Shown here: positions 48,409 to 59,572 of the stretch, one piece after another
Position numbering within the stretch: position 1 is the first letter of the stretch
Layout of the letters: every line of letters starts with the position of its first letter
Source of the DNA: Georhizobium profundi
GTDB taxonomy: Bacteria > Pseudomonadota > Alphaproteobacteria > Rhizobiales > Rhizobiaceae
Assembly (NCBI RefSeq): GCF_003952725.1
Contig: NZ_CP032509.1
Span: 3,558,001-3,622,000, forward strand
Length of the DNA stretch: 64,000 bases
Reading direction: 5' to 3'
Position numbers and translations under genes: made by a program
Notes under the pieces: model-generated
The model's input: the letters and a program-made list of their open reading frames with translations, nothing else
What the model was told of the DNA's origin: nothing
The model's database searches: none

Positions 48409-48636
48409 TCAGACTGCGAAGAGGAGCAGCAGAGCGACGAGCAGCGAGAAGATGCCGAGAGCTTCCGTAACGGCGAAGCCGAATACGAGGCGGCCGAACT
48501 GGCCGTCTGCAGCAGACGGGTTGCGCAGAGCGCCCGAGAGGTAGCTGCCGAAGATGTTGCCGAGGCCGAGGGCGGTGCCCGCCATGCCGAGACAAGCCAG
48601 ACCGGCGCCGATGTAACGTGCTGCTTCCGCTTCCAT
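48409..48636 (-). CDS. atpE: ATP synthase F0 subunit c
   Basis: Proteolipid that forms the rotating c-ring. 75 residues in two helices with the polar loop RNPSAADGQ. The proton-carrying Glu is in FAVTEALGIF on helix two. The first helix has the Gly-rich pattern IGAGLACLGMAGTALGLGNI needed for tight ring packing. I choose ATG 48636, with GAAGGAG 6-7 nt upstream; the ATGs 15-18 nt earlier are inside that leader. Many copies per complex are needed, which may explain the downstream hairpin. Confidence 0.96.
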   Translation of the reverse strand: MEAEAARYIGAGLACLGMAGTALGLGNIFGSYLSGALRNPSAADGQFGRLVFGFAVTEALGIFSLLVALLLLFAV

Positions 48637-48715
48637 AGTGAACTCCTTCATCAAGATTGGTGCGGTTTAAGGATACCGGCGGACGGATGCCGGCGATGTC
48701 GTGCGAACCCTGCGT

Positions 48716-49465
48716 CTAGTGTCCAGGATGCAGGGCGTCGTTGAGGTACATGCAGGTCAGAACGGCAAAGACGTAGGCCTGCAGGAAGGACACAAGAAAC
48801 TCGAGACCCGTCAGCGCGATCGTCATCAAGAGCGGCAGGATCGAGCCGACGACACCGAGCGCACCGAGCGCGCTCATGGAGGTGACGAAGCCGGCGAAGA
48901 CCTTGAGCGTGATGTGACCGGCCAGCATGTTCGCGAAAAGACGAACGGAAAGGCTGATCGGACGCGACAGGAACGAAATGACTTCGATGGCCGAAACGAG
49001 CGGCACGATCAAAGGCGGCACCCCATGGGGTACGAACAATTTGAGAAAGCCGATACCGTGCTTCATGAAACCGTAAACGATGACGGTTCCGATCACGAGC
49101 ATGGCAAGCGCGAATGTCACGATGATGTGGCTGGTCACCGTGAAGAAATACGGCACCATGCCCATCAGATTCGCCACGAGAACGAACATGAACAGGGAGA
49201 AGACGAGCGGGAAGAACCGCATCCCTTGCGTCCCCGCCCCTTCGCGCAACATGTTCGCGATGAACTCGTAGGACATTTCGGAGATCGACTGCATCCGGCC
49301 CGGCACCAGACCGCGATTGGCCGTCGTCAGGAACAGGAACCCGCCGGCAGCGGCAACCGTCGCAACCATGAACAGCGAGGAGTTGGTGAAGGAGAAGTCC
49401 AGATTCCCGATCTCGATTGGGACCAGTCGTGAAATCTGAAACTGTGAGATTGGATCGTCTGCCAA
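48716..49465 (-). CDS. atpB: ATP synthase F0 subunit a
   Basis: Stator subunit that forms the proton half-channels against the c-ring. 249 residues, five or six membrane helices. The essential Arg is in [15 protein letters not shown] (about residue 180). The C-terminal helix contains the conserved [13 protein letters not shown] with the Gln and Tyr of the proton path. It lies between atpI and atpE on the minus strand, in the standard order. Confidence 0.97.
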   Translation of the reverse strand: MADDPISQFQISRLVPIEIGNLDFSFTNSSLFMVATVAAAGGFLFLTTANRGLVPGRMQSISEMSYEFIANMLREGAGTQGMRFFPLVFSLFMFVLVANLMGMVPYFFTVTSHIIVTFALAMLVIGTVIVYGFMKHGIGFLKLFVPHGVPPLIVPLVSAIEVISFLSRPISLSVRLFANMLAGHITLKVFAGFVTSMSALGALGVVGSILPLLMTIALTGLEFLVSFLQAYVFAVLTCMYLNDALHPGH

Positions 49466-49533
49466 TTTCCTGCCCCGTCCATCGCTCGATTGTGAGCGGA
49501 ATTTCTACTTGCCGTCGACGCGACGACCGATTG

Positions 49534-49899
49534 TCATAGTTTTGGCCGGTCGGCAACCTTGCCGACGGACCTAAGCACATTCAAAACGCCGGCGGCGAAG
49601 CCAAGCATCAATAAAACGATCAATCCCCAGGGCGATGTTTCGAAATAACTGTCGAAACCGTACCCAAGGATGGCGCCGACCGCGATGCCAGCGATGAACT
49701 CGCTCGACACCTTGACGGCGACACCCCAGCCCGTATCCGAACCGTCCCGGTCCTTCTCCGCCTGGAGCGCGGACTTCTCGCGCTGCTTGCCGATCGATGC
49801 GGCCAAGGCATCGCGGCGTCTGGCCAACTCGGCATCGTCGAACGGCTGCGACCGGTTGTTCGCGTCGTCCTTGCCGTTTTCTGGCAATGTCTCGCGCAT
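49534..49899 (-). CDS. atpI: ATP synthase protein I (AtpI)
   Basis: Non-essential assembly factor thought to help form the c-ring. 121 residues: a charged cytosolic N-terminal half (about 1-55, with AELARRRDALAASIGKQREK) and two membrane helices (FIAGIAVGAILGYGFDSYF; LIVLLMLGFAAGVLNVLRSV). The length and the AtpI/Gct-like pattern of Gly in helix one fit the alphaproteobacterial form. First gene of the F0 operon; a good promoter lies 75 bp upstream. Confidence 0.93.
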   Translation of the reverse strand: MRETLPENGKDDANNRSQPFDDAELARRRDALAASIGKQREKSALQAEKDRDGSDTGWGVAVKVSSEFIAGIAVGAILGYGFDSYFETSPWGLIVLLMLGFAAGVLNVLRSVGKVADRPKL

Positions 49900-49973
49900 A
49901 CCGAACTCTTTCGAGAATGTTCGACCTGTAAGGCCTTGCCGAGCGGCCGAAAGGCTGCCCTGAAGTCGGGCGC

Positions 49974-50002
49974 ACCATAGTTTTAGGGTGTTTTATAGTC
50001 AA
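49974..50002 (-). promoter_or_regulatory. Predicted promoter of the atpI operon
   Basis: On the minus strand TTGACT (50002-49997), a 17-bp spacer and TATGGT (49979-49974). Transcription would start near 49967, about 68 nt before the atpI ATG. The -35 matches the consensus at five of six positions, the -10 at four. Confidence 0.6.
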
Positions 50003-50161
50003 GGCGACGACATGCCTATTCAGCTTCGCCGTTTGACATCTCGAATCAAGGACTTAGCTTGATCCCAGCGCTACATCTCGGGATGCGCCAATATGTCCGG
50101 GTCCGCGCAACGCCGGCATCAGACGATCGTTGGCGCCTCCACGCTCGATAGGCCGGAGCGG

Positions 50162-51349
50162 TCAGCTCCAGCCGCCGCCGTGGGTGCGGTAGAAGATGTG
50201 AAGGCCGATCTTGCCCATCCTGGACATGGAACGGGCCCAGCGCGGATTGACGTAGGTCGCGTGGTAGTGCGTCGAAGAACCGACTTCAGAAAGCCAGATC
50301 TTGCCGGCCGTCGTCGCCATGGCGATCTCCTCGGCAATGTCCCAGTGACGCGGCGAGCGCACGACATCGGGGATGCGGTCGCAGGCAAACGAGAACTGGC
50401 AGCGATTGCGCCAATTCTTGTTCTGGTAGACGACGCCGCAGATCGTGTTCGGATAGGCGGGATTGCGCACCCGATTGAGAATCACCTGGGCGACTGCCGC
50501 CTGCCCCTTCACGCTTTCGCCACGCGCTTCGAAATAGATGCCTTCCGCGAGGCACTTCTGCTCAGCTGCGGTAAAAACGCGCGGCGGGAGCGGCGTGGAT
50601 GCCCAATAATGGTCATTGTCGAGCACCGGCGGAATGAAGCGGCCGGTTTCTTCCTTTTCCCGAAGGACGGACGCGAAGGGTGATTCTGTCGCGTAATTCG
50701 GACCGGTCGGCGCATAGGCAGTGGCGAGCACATCGGGCCGGTCGTTCGTCACCAGATCGGCAAGCATCGAGGATACGCCGTTCACCGATGGCTGCTCATG
50801 CGGGTAGAAGGTCTGCGCGATTTGGATTTCCTTGCCGTCGAATTCCGGGGCGACGAAGGCCATCAGGCTGCTGTCGTCCAGCGCTTCGGGACGAAAGAGA
50901 CTGGATGTGCGCTCCAGAATGGAGCCGGCCGAAAAGGCCTTGGGCGGCTGGATCGGGGCGATGGACAGGATGCGCCCGCGCTTGGACGAGCGGTTCACGC
51001 GATCCTCGTCCGCCGTCACGCCGTTCTTGTCGTCGGCGCCGCGAAAGGCGATGCGCTCGCCGTCCTGAAGCTCGACGCCGGCACCAACTGTGCCGGTCGT
51101 CATCGCGTCGGCGAACCTGAATTCGGCTGTGTGGAGCGAGCCCGCCGGTGCGGCGATCATGTGAGCCCGCCACCGGGCCGACGTGTCCGTCTGGCCGACC
51201 ATGCTCGCCATGTCGGAAAACGCCGTCATGGATGGGCTCGCAAGGAGGCCTACCCAGGCAAACAGGAGCGGCGCCGCCCATGCAGCGCGTCCGGTCTTCA
51301 GTTTGCGTGTCTGTCGCTTCGATCCACGATTACGCCCCGCCACTTGCAC
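50162..51349 (-). CDS. Cell wall hydrolase, SleB family
   Basis: 395 residues. An N-terminal hydrophobic segment (about 24-40) should export or anchor the protein. A long central region (about 45-265) is low in conserved motifs. The C-terminal hydrolase_2 (SleB) domain contains [20 protein letters not shown] with the catalytic Glu, [19 protein letters not shown] and the ending [14 protein letters not shown]. SleB was named for spore cortex lysis; in rhizobia the family acts on ordinary peptidoglycan. A long N-terminal half probably targets or restrains the enzyme. Preceded by an inverted repeat containing TTAACC half-sites. Confidence 0.92.
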   Translation of the reverse strand: MQVAGRNRGSKRQTRKLKTGRAAWAAPLLFAWVGLLASPSMTAFSDMASMVGQTDTSARWRAHMIAAPAGSLHTAEFRFADAMTTGTVGAGVELQDGERIAFRGADDKNGVTADEDRVNRSSKRGRILSIAPIQPPKAFSAGSILERTSSLFRPEALDDSSLMAFVAPEFDGKEIQIAQTFYPHEQPSVNGVSSMLADLVTNDRPDVLATAYAPTGPNYATESPFASVLREKEETGRFIPPVLDNDHYWASTPLPPRVFTAAEQKCLAEGIYFEARGESVKGQAAVAQVILNRVRNPAYPNTICGVVYQNKNWRNRCQFSFACDRIPDVVRSPRHWDIAEEIAMATTAGKIWLSEVGSSTHYHATYVNPRWARSMSRMGKIGLHIFYRTHGGGWS

Positions 51350-51398
51350 ACTCCAACACCCGAACTCGTCCTGATCCCTATGCGCTGAGAATGATTGA

Positions 51399-51419
51399 TT
51401 AACCTTGATGGGAGGTTAA
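51399..51419. promoter_or_regulatory. Inverted repeat upstream of the SleB hydrolase gene
   Basis: TTAACCT (51399-51405), 7 nt, AGGTTAA (51413-51419). It lies 50 bp upstream of the SleB gene start. TTAACC is the half-site core of the cell-cycle regulator CtrA, but here the two halves are inverted and neither matches the full TTAA-N7-TTAA box. Confidence 0.4.
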
Positions 51420-51552
51420 CCGCGGCGGGACAGGCGTGCGGATGCGGCACGTAGGTGCGATTCGAGGTCAGAATGGGACGATCCGTCGTTCAGAACGCGG
51501 CAAGACAGATCGCCGCACGCAACTCGGCGATTCGCCGAGACGATCAATCGCT

Positions 51553-52992
51553 CTAGTAGATCTTGCGCGTCTTCTTCGGTGCGAACGGATTGTCGGACTT
51601 GCGGTAGCTCAAGCGAATCGGAACGCCAGGCAGGTTGAAGTCGACCCGCAACTGGTTCGTCAGATAGCGCGTGTAGGACGCCGGCAGCGCATCGGGCCGC
51701 GTGCAGGACACGATGAAGCCCGGCGGACGCGCCTTGATCTGCGTCATGTATTTGAGCTTGAGGCGTCGGCCGGCCACTGCCGGTGGCGGATGCTGCGCCG
51801 TCACCTGTTCCAGCCAGCGGTTCAGCTTGGCGGTCGAGATGCGGACGTTCCACACCTTGTGGGTGTCAACCACGGCCTGCATGAGCTTGTCGAGGCCTTC
51901 GCCGGTCTTGCCGGCGACGGGGACAGCTCGGATGCCACGTGCCTGCGGCAGGAGCCGCTCGGTCATTTCGCGCAATTTCGCCAAGGTCTCCTGGCGATCC
52001 TCGATGGCATCCCACTTGTTGAAGGCGAGCACCAGCGCACGGCCTTCACGAAGCACGAGATCGGCGATCTGCAGATCCTGCTTTTCGAAGGGGATCGCCG
52101 CATCAAGAACGACGATAACGACTTCAGCGAATCGAATGGCACGCAGCGCATCGGCTACGGAGAGCTTTTCCAGCTTTTCCTGAACGCGGGCCTTTCGACG
52201 CATGCCCGCCGTATCGAACATCTTGATGCGACGACCGCGCCAATCCCATTCGACGGAGATCGAATCACGCGTGATGCCGGCTTCGGGGCCGGTAAGCAGC
52301 CGCTCATAGCCCACGAAGCGGTTGATCATGGTCGACTTGCCGGCGTTGGGACGGCCGACAACGGCGACGCGCAGCGACTTCGTCTCGTCATAGGCGGGCT
52401 CCGGCGCGTCCTCGTCGTCGTCCGTGTCGAGCGGTACGTCGACATTGGCGATCGCCTGGTCGTCCTCGTCTTCGACCTCCTCCGGGAAGGCGCGGTCCTC
52501 GCCGATCTTTTCGACGATCGCGTCGCGCAGATCGAGCATGCCCTCGCCGTGCTCGGCCGAAATAGGGCATGGATCGCCGAGGCCGAGATTGTACGCATCG
52601 AGGAAACCGGCGTCCGAGCCACGCGCTTCGGACTTGTTGGCCACCAGAACGACAGGCTTGGCCTTGCGGCGCAGAATTTCGCCAAAGGCAGCATCGACCG
52701 GGGTGACGCCGACCTTGGCGTCGATCAGGAACAGCGTCAGGTCGGCCTCGTCGATGGCGGCCTCGGTCATGCCGCGCATGCGCCCTTCGAGCGTTTCGGC
52801 GCCGCTTTCTTCCAGACCAGCCGTGTCGATGATGGTGAATTCGAGGTCGATCAGCCGCGCATCGCCCGGCCGGCGGTCGCGCGTGACGCCGGGCGTATCG
52901 TCGACGAGCGCCAGCTTCTTGCCCACAAGGCGATTGAAGAGCGTCGATTTGCCGACATTCGGCCGTCCAACAATGGCGACGGTGAAACTCAT
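51553..52992 (-). CDS. der: Ribosome biogenesis GTPase Der (EngA)
   Basis: Double GTPase required for 50S subunit assembly. 479 residues: G domain 1 with [16 protein letters not shown] (residues 8-23), an acidic linker (about 165-205), G domain 2 with [16 protein letters not shown], and a C-terminal KH-like domain. DTAGLEESG and [12 protein letters not shown] are the two switch regions; NKSEARG and NKWDAIED are the NKxD motifs. The TPR gene lies 106 bp upstream on the same strand, and the gap holds a GC-rich hairpin. Confidence 0.97.
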   Translation of the reverse strand: MSFTVAIVGRPNVGKSTLFNRLVGKKLALVDDTPGVTRDRRPGDARLIDLEFTIIDTAGLEESGAETLEGRMRGMTEAAIDEADLTLFLIDAKVGVTPVDAAFGEILRRKAKPVVLVANKSEARGSDAGFLDAYNLGLGDPCPISAEHGEGMLDLRDAIVEKIGEDRAFPEEVEDEDDQAIANVDVPLDTDDDEDAPEPAYDETKSLRVAVVGRPNAGKSTMINRFVGYERLLTGPEAGITRDSISVEWDWRGRRIKMFDTAGMRRKARVQEKLEKLSVADALRAIRFAEVVIVVLDAAIPFEKQDLQIADLVLREGRALVLAFNKWDAIEDRQETLAKLREMTERLLPQARGIRAVPVAGKTGEGLDKLMQAVVDTHKVWNVRISTAKLNRWLEQVTAQHPPPAVAGRRLKLKYMTQIKARPPGFIVSCTRPDALPASYTRYLTNQLRVDFNLPGVPIRLSYRKSDNPFAPKKTRKIY

Positions 52993-53039
52993 ATTGTTAT
53001 CCTGCCGTGGGCGCGCCCATGACCTGTTAAAGACGCGCT

Positions 53040-53060
53040 TCGGGCCCGTAGCGGGCCCGA
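53040..53060 (-). other. GC-rich hairpin between the TPR gene and der
   Basis: TCGGGCCC (53040-53047), loop GTAGC, GGGCCCGA (53053-53060): a perfect 8-bp stem, about 40 nt after the TPR gene stop on the minus strand and about 50 nt before der. The following sequence is AAGCGCGTCTTT, so a weak terminator or processing site is possible. Confidence 0.5.
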
Positions 53061-53098
53061 GAAAGAGGTGTTGCCGTCATCGCTGCCCTTGGCGGGCG

Positions 53099-53980
53099 TC
53101 AGGACGGGTCTTCGGCTTCCAACGATTCCAGAGGAACCGTTTCCGGTGCCGTATTCAATTCGCCATTGCCTTCGGCCGGAGCAATAGCATCGTTTGCAGG
53201 CTCATCGGAAGCGGCATCTGGTGCGTTGCCCGGCATGAGGCCGGGCGCCAGGTCCTCGAGCGACAGCGGCGCAGCGGGAGGTGCAGCAGGCGGCTGGCTC
53301 GGCGGCGCCGTCGAAGCGTCGGGATCATAGGCGGCGATCACTTCGAGCATGATCTCCGCGCGCTCGGCCGAGGCCGGCGTCGCCTGACCATCGGACGCGA
53401 TCCGGTCGAACCAGCCTTGCGCAGTTTCGATGTCTTCGGCGCGCCAGGCCGCAAGACCAAGCGCTTCGCGCGCCGAATGGCGCATGGCGTGATCATCGTT
53501 TTCGGCGAGATCATTCACGACAGCCACGACGTCATCGTAGGAGCCATGGTCGACGAGGAGATAGGCGGCCCTGATGCGGGCAGCTTCCCGGATGGCGATG
53601 GGAACCGAGGTGTCATCACCGATCGCCCGGAAATCGGCTACGGCCGCGTCGACGTCGCCGGCCTCGGCCTTCAGCGTCGCCGCACGCATGCGCGCCAGCA
53701 CGGGATAGGAGCCGAAACCATTCGCCTCCAGCGCGCTCAACGCGGCCAGCGCCTCGTCGGTGCGGCCTTCGCGTGCATGGGTCAGCGCTTCGAGAAAAGC
53801 ATCGCCGGCCTGCGAGGCCTGCTGCGCGCGCCAATAGGTGTAACCACCCCAGGCAGCGGTCGCCGCGATGATGACGATGACGGCCGTGATGATCATCCAG
53901 CCGAAACGGCTCCAGAAGGAGCGCAGCCGCTCGGAGCGCACATCCTCGTTCACTTCACGGAAGAAACTGTCGTCGGCCAT
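53099..53980 (-). CDS. YfgM-like tetratricopeptide membrane protein
   Basis: 293 residues. A cytosolic start MADDSFFREVNEDVRSERLR is followed by one membrane helix (about 29-47) and a periplasmic TPR region (about 50-210), then a Pro/Ala/Glu-rich tail. The layout matches the YfgM/TPR_21 family, which in E. coli is an ancillary SecYEG partner encoded near der. The bamB gene that separates them in enterobacteria is absent here. ATG 53980 is preferred over 53995 because family proteins start near MADDS. Likely cotranscribed with der. Confidence 0.88.
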   Translation of the reverse strand: MADDSFFREVNEDVRSERLRSFWSRFGWMIITAVIVIIAATAAWGGYTYWRAQQASQAGDAFLEALTHAREGRTDEALAALSALEANGFGSYPVLARMRAATLKAEAGDVDAAVADFRAIGDDTSVPIAIREAARIRAAYLLVDHGSYDDVVAVVNDLAENDDHAMRHSAREALGLAAWRAEDIETAQGWFDRIASDGQATPASAERAEIMLEVIAAYDPDASTAPPSQPPAAPPAAPLSLEDLAPGLMPGNAPDAASDEPANDAIAPAEGNGELNTAPETVPLESLEAEDPS

Positions 53981-54170
53981 TCCAAATCCCGTCATGCAGC
54001 CGCGCAGCGCTCAACCGGCAACTGCCCTTGGCATCCACTTCGCGCGCCTGCCGATCTGCAGGCTCCGTTCGAAAGCACTCAAATTCGCACAAGCCGGCCT
54101 TCTAGACGATTTTGCGCGTCGTGTAAGGGGGCGGTGCCTGTTTTAGCGCCGGAAGAGATCGACTGGCTTC

Positions 54171-54752
54171 TCAGCCTATCGGTGAAACGCCGATCAGCCA
54201 GAGGTGCAAGCGCCACACGAATAGGAGATAGAGCACGATCCCCGCGACCAGCGCGATGATGTCGCCACGAGAGGAAACGGCAACCGGCAGCCGGGTCTCA
54301 CCGGCACGCAGCCGTCGCTTCTCCGAGATGCGATCGGCCACGGCCCATGCCAGAAAGCTCGCGAACAGGATGAAGGACGCGAGATCGCCATTGGCAAGCA
54401 GATGCGCGAGCGCCCAGATCTTCACCGCAAGCAGCATGGGATGCTTCACCGCCGCCTTGATGCGACCGGTCGGCCCCTGAGATGCGACAAGCAGGATCAT
54501 CGCCGGCAGCATCAAGAGCAATGCGATATGCCGCGTCCAGACGGGCGGATCGTAAAAGATCGGCGCGGTCATCCGGGCCTGACCGTAACCCCAGACGAGG
54601 ATCACGAACCCGATGAGGGCCACAATCGTGTAGAGGCCTTTCCAGGCCCCCTCCCCCCGGCGCGCTATGAAATTGCGCCGGAAATCCGGCGCGACGATGC
54701 GCGTCGAGTGAATGCCGAGGAAGATGACGATGCCGAGGATCAACAGCAACAC
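54171..54752 (-). CDS. NnrU family membrane protein
   Basis: 193 residues, about six membrane helices, with the conserved family patterns GIHSTRIVAPDFR near the N-terminus and AVKHPMLLAVKIWALAHLLANGD in the middle. NnrU was found beside nitric-oxide response genes, but many members, as here, have no denitrification neighbours, so a role in NO metabolism is not supported. Begins with GTG 54752, with GAGGA upstream. It follows the SbmA/BacA gene by 21 bp on the same strand. Confidence 0.9.
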   Translation of the reverse strand: MLLLILGIVIFLGIHSTRIVAPDFRRNFIARRGEGAWKGLYTIVALIGFVILVWGYGQARMTAPIFYDPPVWTRHIALLLMLPAMILLVASQGPTGRIKAAVKHPMLLAVKIWALAHLLANGDLASFILFASFLAWAVADRISEKRRLRAGETRLPVAVSSRGDIIALVAGIVLYLLFVWRLHLWLIGVSPIG

Positions 54753-54773
54753 GATGGATCAGTCCTCTTCGAT

Positions 54774-56063
54774 CTAAGCCGACGGTGTCAGCGGAGCCGG
54801 CGGCTCCGCTGCGGGATTCGGGCCATGTTCAGCCAGATATTTCTCGTCGATCGAAGGCAGTTTACCACCGAAGATCGCAGCCTCGAATGCGGCCAGACGT
54901 TTGTGGATCGACAGAAGTTCGACAATCGTCGTCCAGGAGTTGATCAGGAACTGGAACGAGGACGAAACCTGGCCGAACGCCGTCAGGATCTGCTGCCAGA
55001 TGCCAAGCGTGATGGCGCCGGCGACGACCGTTGGGACGAGGATGATATTCAGGTAGATCGCATCCGCCTGGATGTAGAATCCACGGGCGATGTTGAAATA
55101 CATGTAGTGGAAATAGAGCCGGAAATAGTTGCGGCGCACATTGCTGAAGAGTTCGCGCACTGTCGGCGGCTGCGCGCGCTCGGCGTGGTCTTCACCGTAA
55201 ACGAGTTCTTTGCGGTAAGCCGCCTCGACGCGCTGATTCTTGAACTCCAGTCCCGGCAGCTTGATGCCGACTGCCGCGAGAAGCACGGTCCCGAAGATCG
55301 ACCAGAACAGAAGCGCGGTGAAGAGCGGCTTGGGAATCTGCCCGAGTAGCGGCACTTCGGTGATGTAGTCAGACAGAACCCATAGCACCGGCAAGAACGC
55401 GAACAGGGTCATGATGGCGTCGATCAGGGCGACACCCAGACCTTCCATGATCGCGGCGAAGCGCATCGTGTCTTCCTGAACACGCTGCGAGGCACCTTCG
55501 ATGTGGCGCACCCGGGTCCAGAACGACATGTAGAAATCGTTCATCGCCTGGCGCCAGCGGAAGATGTAGTGGCTGACGAAGAAGCGGACAGCCACGAAGA
55601 TCGCCATGGACAGGAAGGCGATCTGCGCGAATTGCAGGATGAGGATGTAGAAATCCACCTCCTGAACATCTCCTTCACCGCTGAGCGCGGTCTGGAACAG
55701 GTCGAAGAACGGTCGGCGCCAATTGTTGAGCGCGACGCTGATCTGCACCGAGAAATAAGTGGTGAAGATGATGAGGGCGGAGCCCAGCACCGACCATGTC
55801 TGCCACGGATGCGGCGCGTACCATGCCCAGAAGCCGGCGAACATGGCCGTCGCCACCGCGAAGACCAGATAAAACCACATGAATTCGGGGGTGACGAAAT
55901 ATCCGAGCCCGATGATCGGAGCACTGCCAGGCGGCGAGAACTGGAAGCCGATTGCCTGAGCGACGCTGTCGCCGATCGTGTACCAGAAGGCTACGACGCA
56001 GGCGGTCCAGAGAAGCGCTGACAGAAAGAAGGGTTTCGGCTTCGGGAAGAAGGATTCGAACAC
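54774..56063 (-). CDS. SbmA/BacA-type peptide transporter
   Basis: 429-residue membrane protein closely matching E. coli SbmA over its length: FESFFPKPKPFFLSALLW at the start, RHIEGASQRVQEDTMRFA, KLPGLEFKNQRVEAAYRKEL and VYGEDHAERAQPPTVRELFS. It imports microcins, proline-rich and nodule-type antimicrobial peptides with the proton gradient; it has no ATPase domain. BacA is needed for symbiosis or chronic infection in several rhizobia and Brucella. I choose GTG 56063 (GAGG about 4 nt upstream), which aligns with SbmA; ATG 56159 adds a non-homologous extension. Cotranscribed with nnrU. Confidence 0.94.
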   Translation of the reverse strand: MFESFFPKPKPFFLSALLWTACVVAFWYTIGDSVAQAIGFQFSPPGSAPIIGLGYFVTPEFMWFYLVFAVATAMFAGFWAWYAPHPWQTWSVLGSALIIFTTYFSVQISVALNNWRRPFFDLFQTALSGEGDVQEVDFYILILQFAQIAFLSMAIFVAVRFFVSHYIFRWRQAMNDFYMSFWTRVRHIEGASQRVQEDTMRFAAIMEGLGVALIDAIMTLFAFLPVLWVLSDYITEVPLLGQIPKPLFTALLFWSIFGTVLLAAVGIKLPGLEFKNQRVEAAYRKELVYGEDHAERAQPPTVRELFSNVRRNYFRLYFHYMYFNIARGFYIQADAIYLNIILVPTVVAGAITLGIWQQILTAFGQVSSSFQFLINSWTTIVELLSIHKRLAAFEAAIFGGKLPSIDEKYLAEHGPNPAAEPPAPLTPSA

Positions 56064-56217
56064 GTGACCTCGAACTGTCTCAGATTGTACGGGGGCTTCA
56101 GTGGCCGGTGGCGACGCTAGGACACTTGCCTGCCCACCGCAACGGACAACCCCAACCATGACAAAGGTTTAATCTTGTCTTCCCCCGCGAAGATGGCAGG
56201 AAAATGCGGGGTGTCTC

Positions 56218-57378
56218 TCAAGCGCGAGCGGAGCGAACGACCAGGGCAGCCGACAGGATTAGAGCGAAGGCGGCGAGAAGGCTGGCAATGAGATAACTGC
56301 CCGACCGTTCCGCGAGATAGCCTGCGACCACCGGCCCGACGATCTGCCCGATGCCGAAGGCCGCGGTCATGAAGGAGAGGCTACGCCGCTGACTGTCGGG
56401 CGCAAGCGATCGCGCAAACTGCAGCCCGTAAGCGGTGATGACCACGAAGGTCGCGCCCAGAAGAAAGCCACCAACGAGGGGCCCTAAAGGCGATGGCAAG
56501 AGGACGCTCGCTGCCACGCCGAGTGCCTCGACAAGGCAACCCGCCGCCATCACCTTCGCTACGCCGAACCGTTTGACCAGGGGCTGGGCGGCCGCCACCG
56601 ACACGGCCGCTGCAAGCCCTGTCAAAAGCCACACGAGCGCTTCAAAGCCGACACTGCCGCCATCCGAACGGATGATCGCGATCAGGAACGTCGCAGTGAC
56701 GATGTAGCCGAAGCCGAAGATGCCGTAGCCCGCTGTCAGCGCGACAAGACGCGGCGACCACGTCAGGGGCTGTTCCCGCCCGCTTGCGCCGCTCACGGCC
56801 GGAACAGGCGCAGGCAGGAAGGCGATGGCGAACAGCAGGCCGCAAGCTGACAAAGCAGCCATTGCGAGCCAGGACTGCACGGAGCCCTGCCCCGCGAAAC
56901 CGAGCGCGCCCACCAGCACCGCCGACAGCGCCATGCCGATGCCGACCCCGCCGAAATGCACCGACTGCACGATGGGCCTCCCGGCGCGCGCGCCATGGCC
57001 AAGCACGATGCCGGCGGAAAAGATCATCAGAAACGCGCTTGCCAGGCCGGCGGCAAAGCGCAGCAGCGCAAAGGCGGCAACGTCGTCTGCGACGGCCATT
57101 GCAGCAAGCAGCACCGTGTTTGCGGCAATCGCACCGATTGCGATGCGCCGCTCATGCCCCGAGGCCCAGCCAAAGGCGGCGAGGACCGCGCCGACCAGAT
57201 AGCCGGCGTAATTGGCGGATGCGATGAGACCGGCCTGGGCTGCATCGATGCCCAGTTCGGCCATCATCTGCGGCAGGATCGGTGTGAAGGCAAAGCGGCC
57301 GATCCCCATGCCGACGGCCATCGTCACCATGCCGGCAAGCGCAACCGTCCAGAGTGGCTTTGCGGTGGCGCTTGTCAT
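56218..57378 (-). CDS. MFS transporter, YbfB/YjiJ family
   Basis: 386 residues, 12 predicted helices. The N-terminal signature GMGIGRFAFTPILPQMMAE is typical of the YbfB/YjiJ family of major facilitator proteins. ASANYAGYLVGAVLAA is the second conserved stretch. Substrates of the family are mostly unknown. It lies 11 bp downstream of the UDP-xylose synthase gene on the same strand and may share its transcript, but the functional link is unclear. Confidence 0.9.
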   Translation of the reverse strand: MTSATAKPLWTVALAGMVTMAVGMGIGRFAFTPILPQMMAELGIDAAQAGLIASANYAGYLVGAVLAAFGWASGHERRIAIGAIAANTVLLAAMAVADDVAAFALLRFAAGLASAFLMIFSAGIVLGHGARAGRPIVQSVHFGGVGIGMALSAVLVGALGFAGQGSVQSWLAMAALSACGLLFAIAFLPAPVPAVSGASGREQPLTWSPRLVALTAGYGIFGFGYIVTATFLIAIIRSDGGSVGFEALVWLLTGLAAAVSVAAAQPLVKRFGVAKVMAAGCLVEALGVAASVLLPSPLGPLVGGFLLGATFVVITAYGLQFARSLAPDSQRRSLSFMTAAFGIGQIVGPVVAGYLAERSGSYLIASLLAAFALILSAALVVRSARA

Positions 57379-57389
57379 CGCGGTACCCG

Positions 57390-58349
<960 letters not shown>

Positions 58350-58350
58350 G

Positions 58351-59481
58351 TCATTGATCTCTCTCTTGTCGTGCGTCTGCAGGCTCGCCTGCCCATTCGG
58401 CAAGCAGTGCCTCGGTGATGGCCCGTTCCGTCAGGTTCGACAGGGCATGCGTGCGGGCAGCTAGCGCCATGGCCTGGAGCCGCTCCTTGTCGCTCAGCGC
58501 TGCCACGACGCGCTCGATCGCTCCTGCTTCCTCGTCCGGGTAATAGACGAGGCAGTGGCGGTCGACCTCCAATGGGCGGTACCGATCGATGGTCGGCGCA
58601 TTGACGAGCGGAACAGAGCCCGCGATCGCCGCCTCCATATGGCGGTAACAATCCCAGCCAAGCCCTTCCGGCGACAGCGTGATCCAGGCCTTTGCGCAGC
58701 GCGCCATGAAAGCATCGAGAGGCAAGCGACCTTCAGGAACATCGACCGTCACACCGGCGGCGCGCAGCGCCGCGATCAAGGCAGGCATGCGCGACCGGAC
58801 ATGGCTGTTGCCGTCGATCCCGCCGGCGAAGAACACATCCGCCGTCTTGTCAGCGCCGAATGCCTTATCCGCCGCTTCGGTCTGCTGCCTGTTGAGGCCG
58901 AGGCCGATCGGCTTCAGCTTTGCGAGCCGCTTCAGCCAGCGCGGCTTGCGGCGAAAGCTTGCGCCGGGAAGTCGCCGATGGCCGGAGCCGTAGAACACCT
59001 GCCAATGATCCACGGGCAGCTCGCGCTTGTAATAAGCATCTGCCTTGTCGATCCAGGCGAAGTGGTGGGCCGGAACGCCGAAACTGTCGGATCGCTCGAT
59101 CACAATGAGCGGCTTCAGCGCAACGAAGCGCAGGAGTTCGAAGAAGAGCGGGCTGGTCAGTGCCCCCCAAGTCGAGCGGATATCGCCCCGAACCAGCGAG
59201 AATTTGAGCGCCGCCAAAAACGATCGCGGCTGCCAGCCGGCATAAAAAGGCGGGTGGACGACGACCAGACGATAAAGGCCGCGCCGCATCGCCCGGCGGA
59301 TCGCCAGGACATCTCGCAGTCCGAGATAAGGGCGACCCTGGCGCAGATCGGCGCGGTAGCTTGCGTAAAACGCCTCCGTCCTCTCCGGCATGGCCCAATG
59401 AAAAAGGCCGGTCTCGCCGATCTCGAGGATATCCCGCTTTGAAGGGGCATCCAGCCCTTTATCGACGTCCAATTCCGGCAC
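58351..59481 (-). CDS. Putative glycosyltransferase
   Basis: 376 residues. The C-terminal third ([44 protein letters not shown]) looks like the donor-binding part of exostosin/CgeB-like GT-B glycosyltransferases. The N-terminal half ([33 protein letters not shown]) is less typical. GTG 59481 is chosen because GAGAGG lies 4 nt upstream; the open frame to 59589 adds a poorly conserved stretch. The gene is directly upstream of the UDP-xylose synthase, so a xylosyltransferase or an enzyme acting on the same polymer is an inference. Confidence 0.75.
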   Translation of the reverse strand: MPELDVDKGLDAPSKRDILEIGETGLFHWAMPERTEAFYASYRADLRQGRPYLGLRDVLAIRRAMRRGLYRLVVVHPPFYAGWQPRSFLAALKFSLVRGDIRSTWGALTSPLFFELLRFVALKPLIVIERSDSFGVPAHHFAWIDKADAYYKRELPVDHWQVFYGSGHRRLPGASFRRKPRWLKRLAKLKPIGLGLNRQQTEAADKAFGADKTADVFFAGGIDGNSHVRSRMPALIAALRAAGVTVDVPEGRLPLDAFMARCAKAWITLSPEGLGWDCYRHMEAAIAGSVPLVNAPTIDRYRPLEVDRHCLVYYPDEEAGAIERVVAALSDKERLQAMALAARTHALSNLTERAITEALLAEWAGEPADARQERDQ

Positions 59482-59572
59482 CTGGCCTCTCCAATCGCAG
59501 CGGCGCTCTTCTATCGGATCGAAGGCGTCAAGGCGATGGTGAAATCGCTCCCCGTCGTCACCACTGCTTGTC

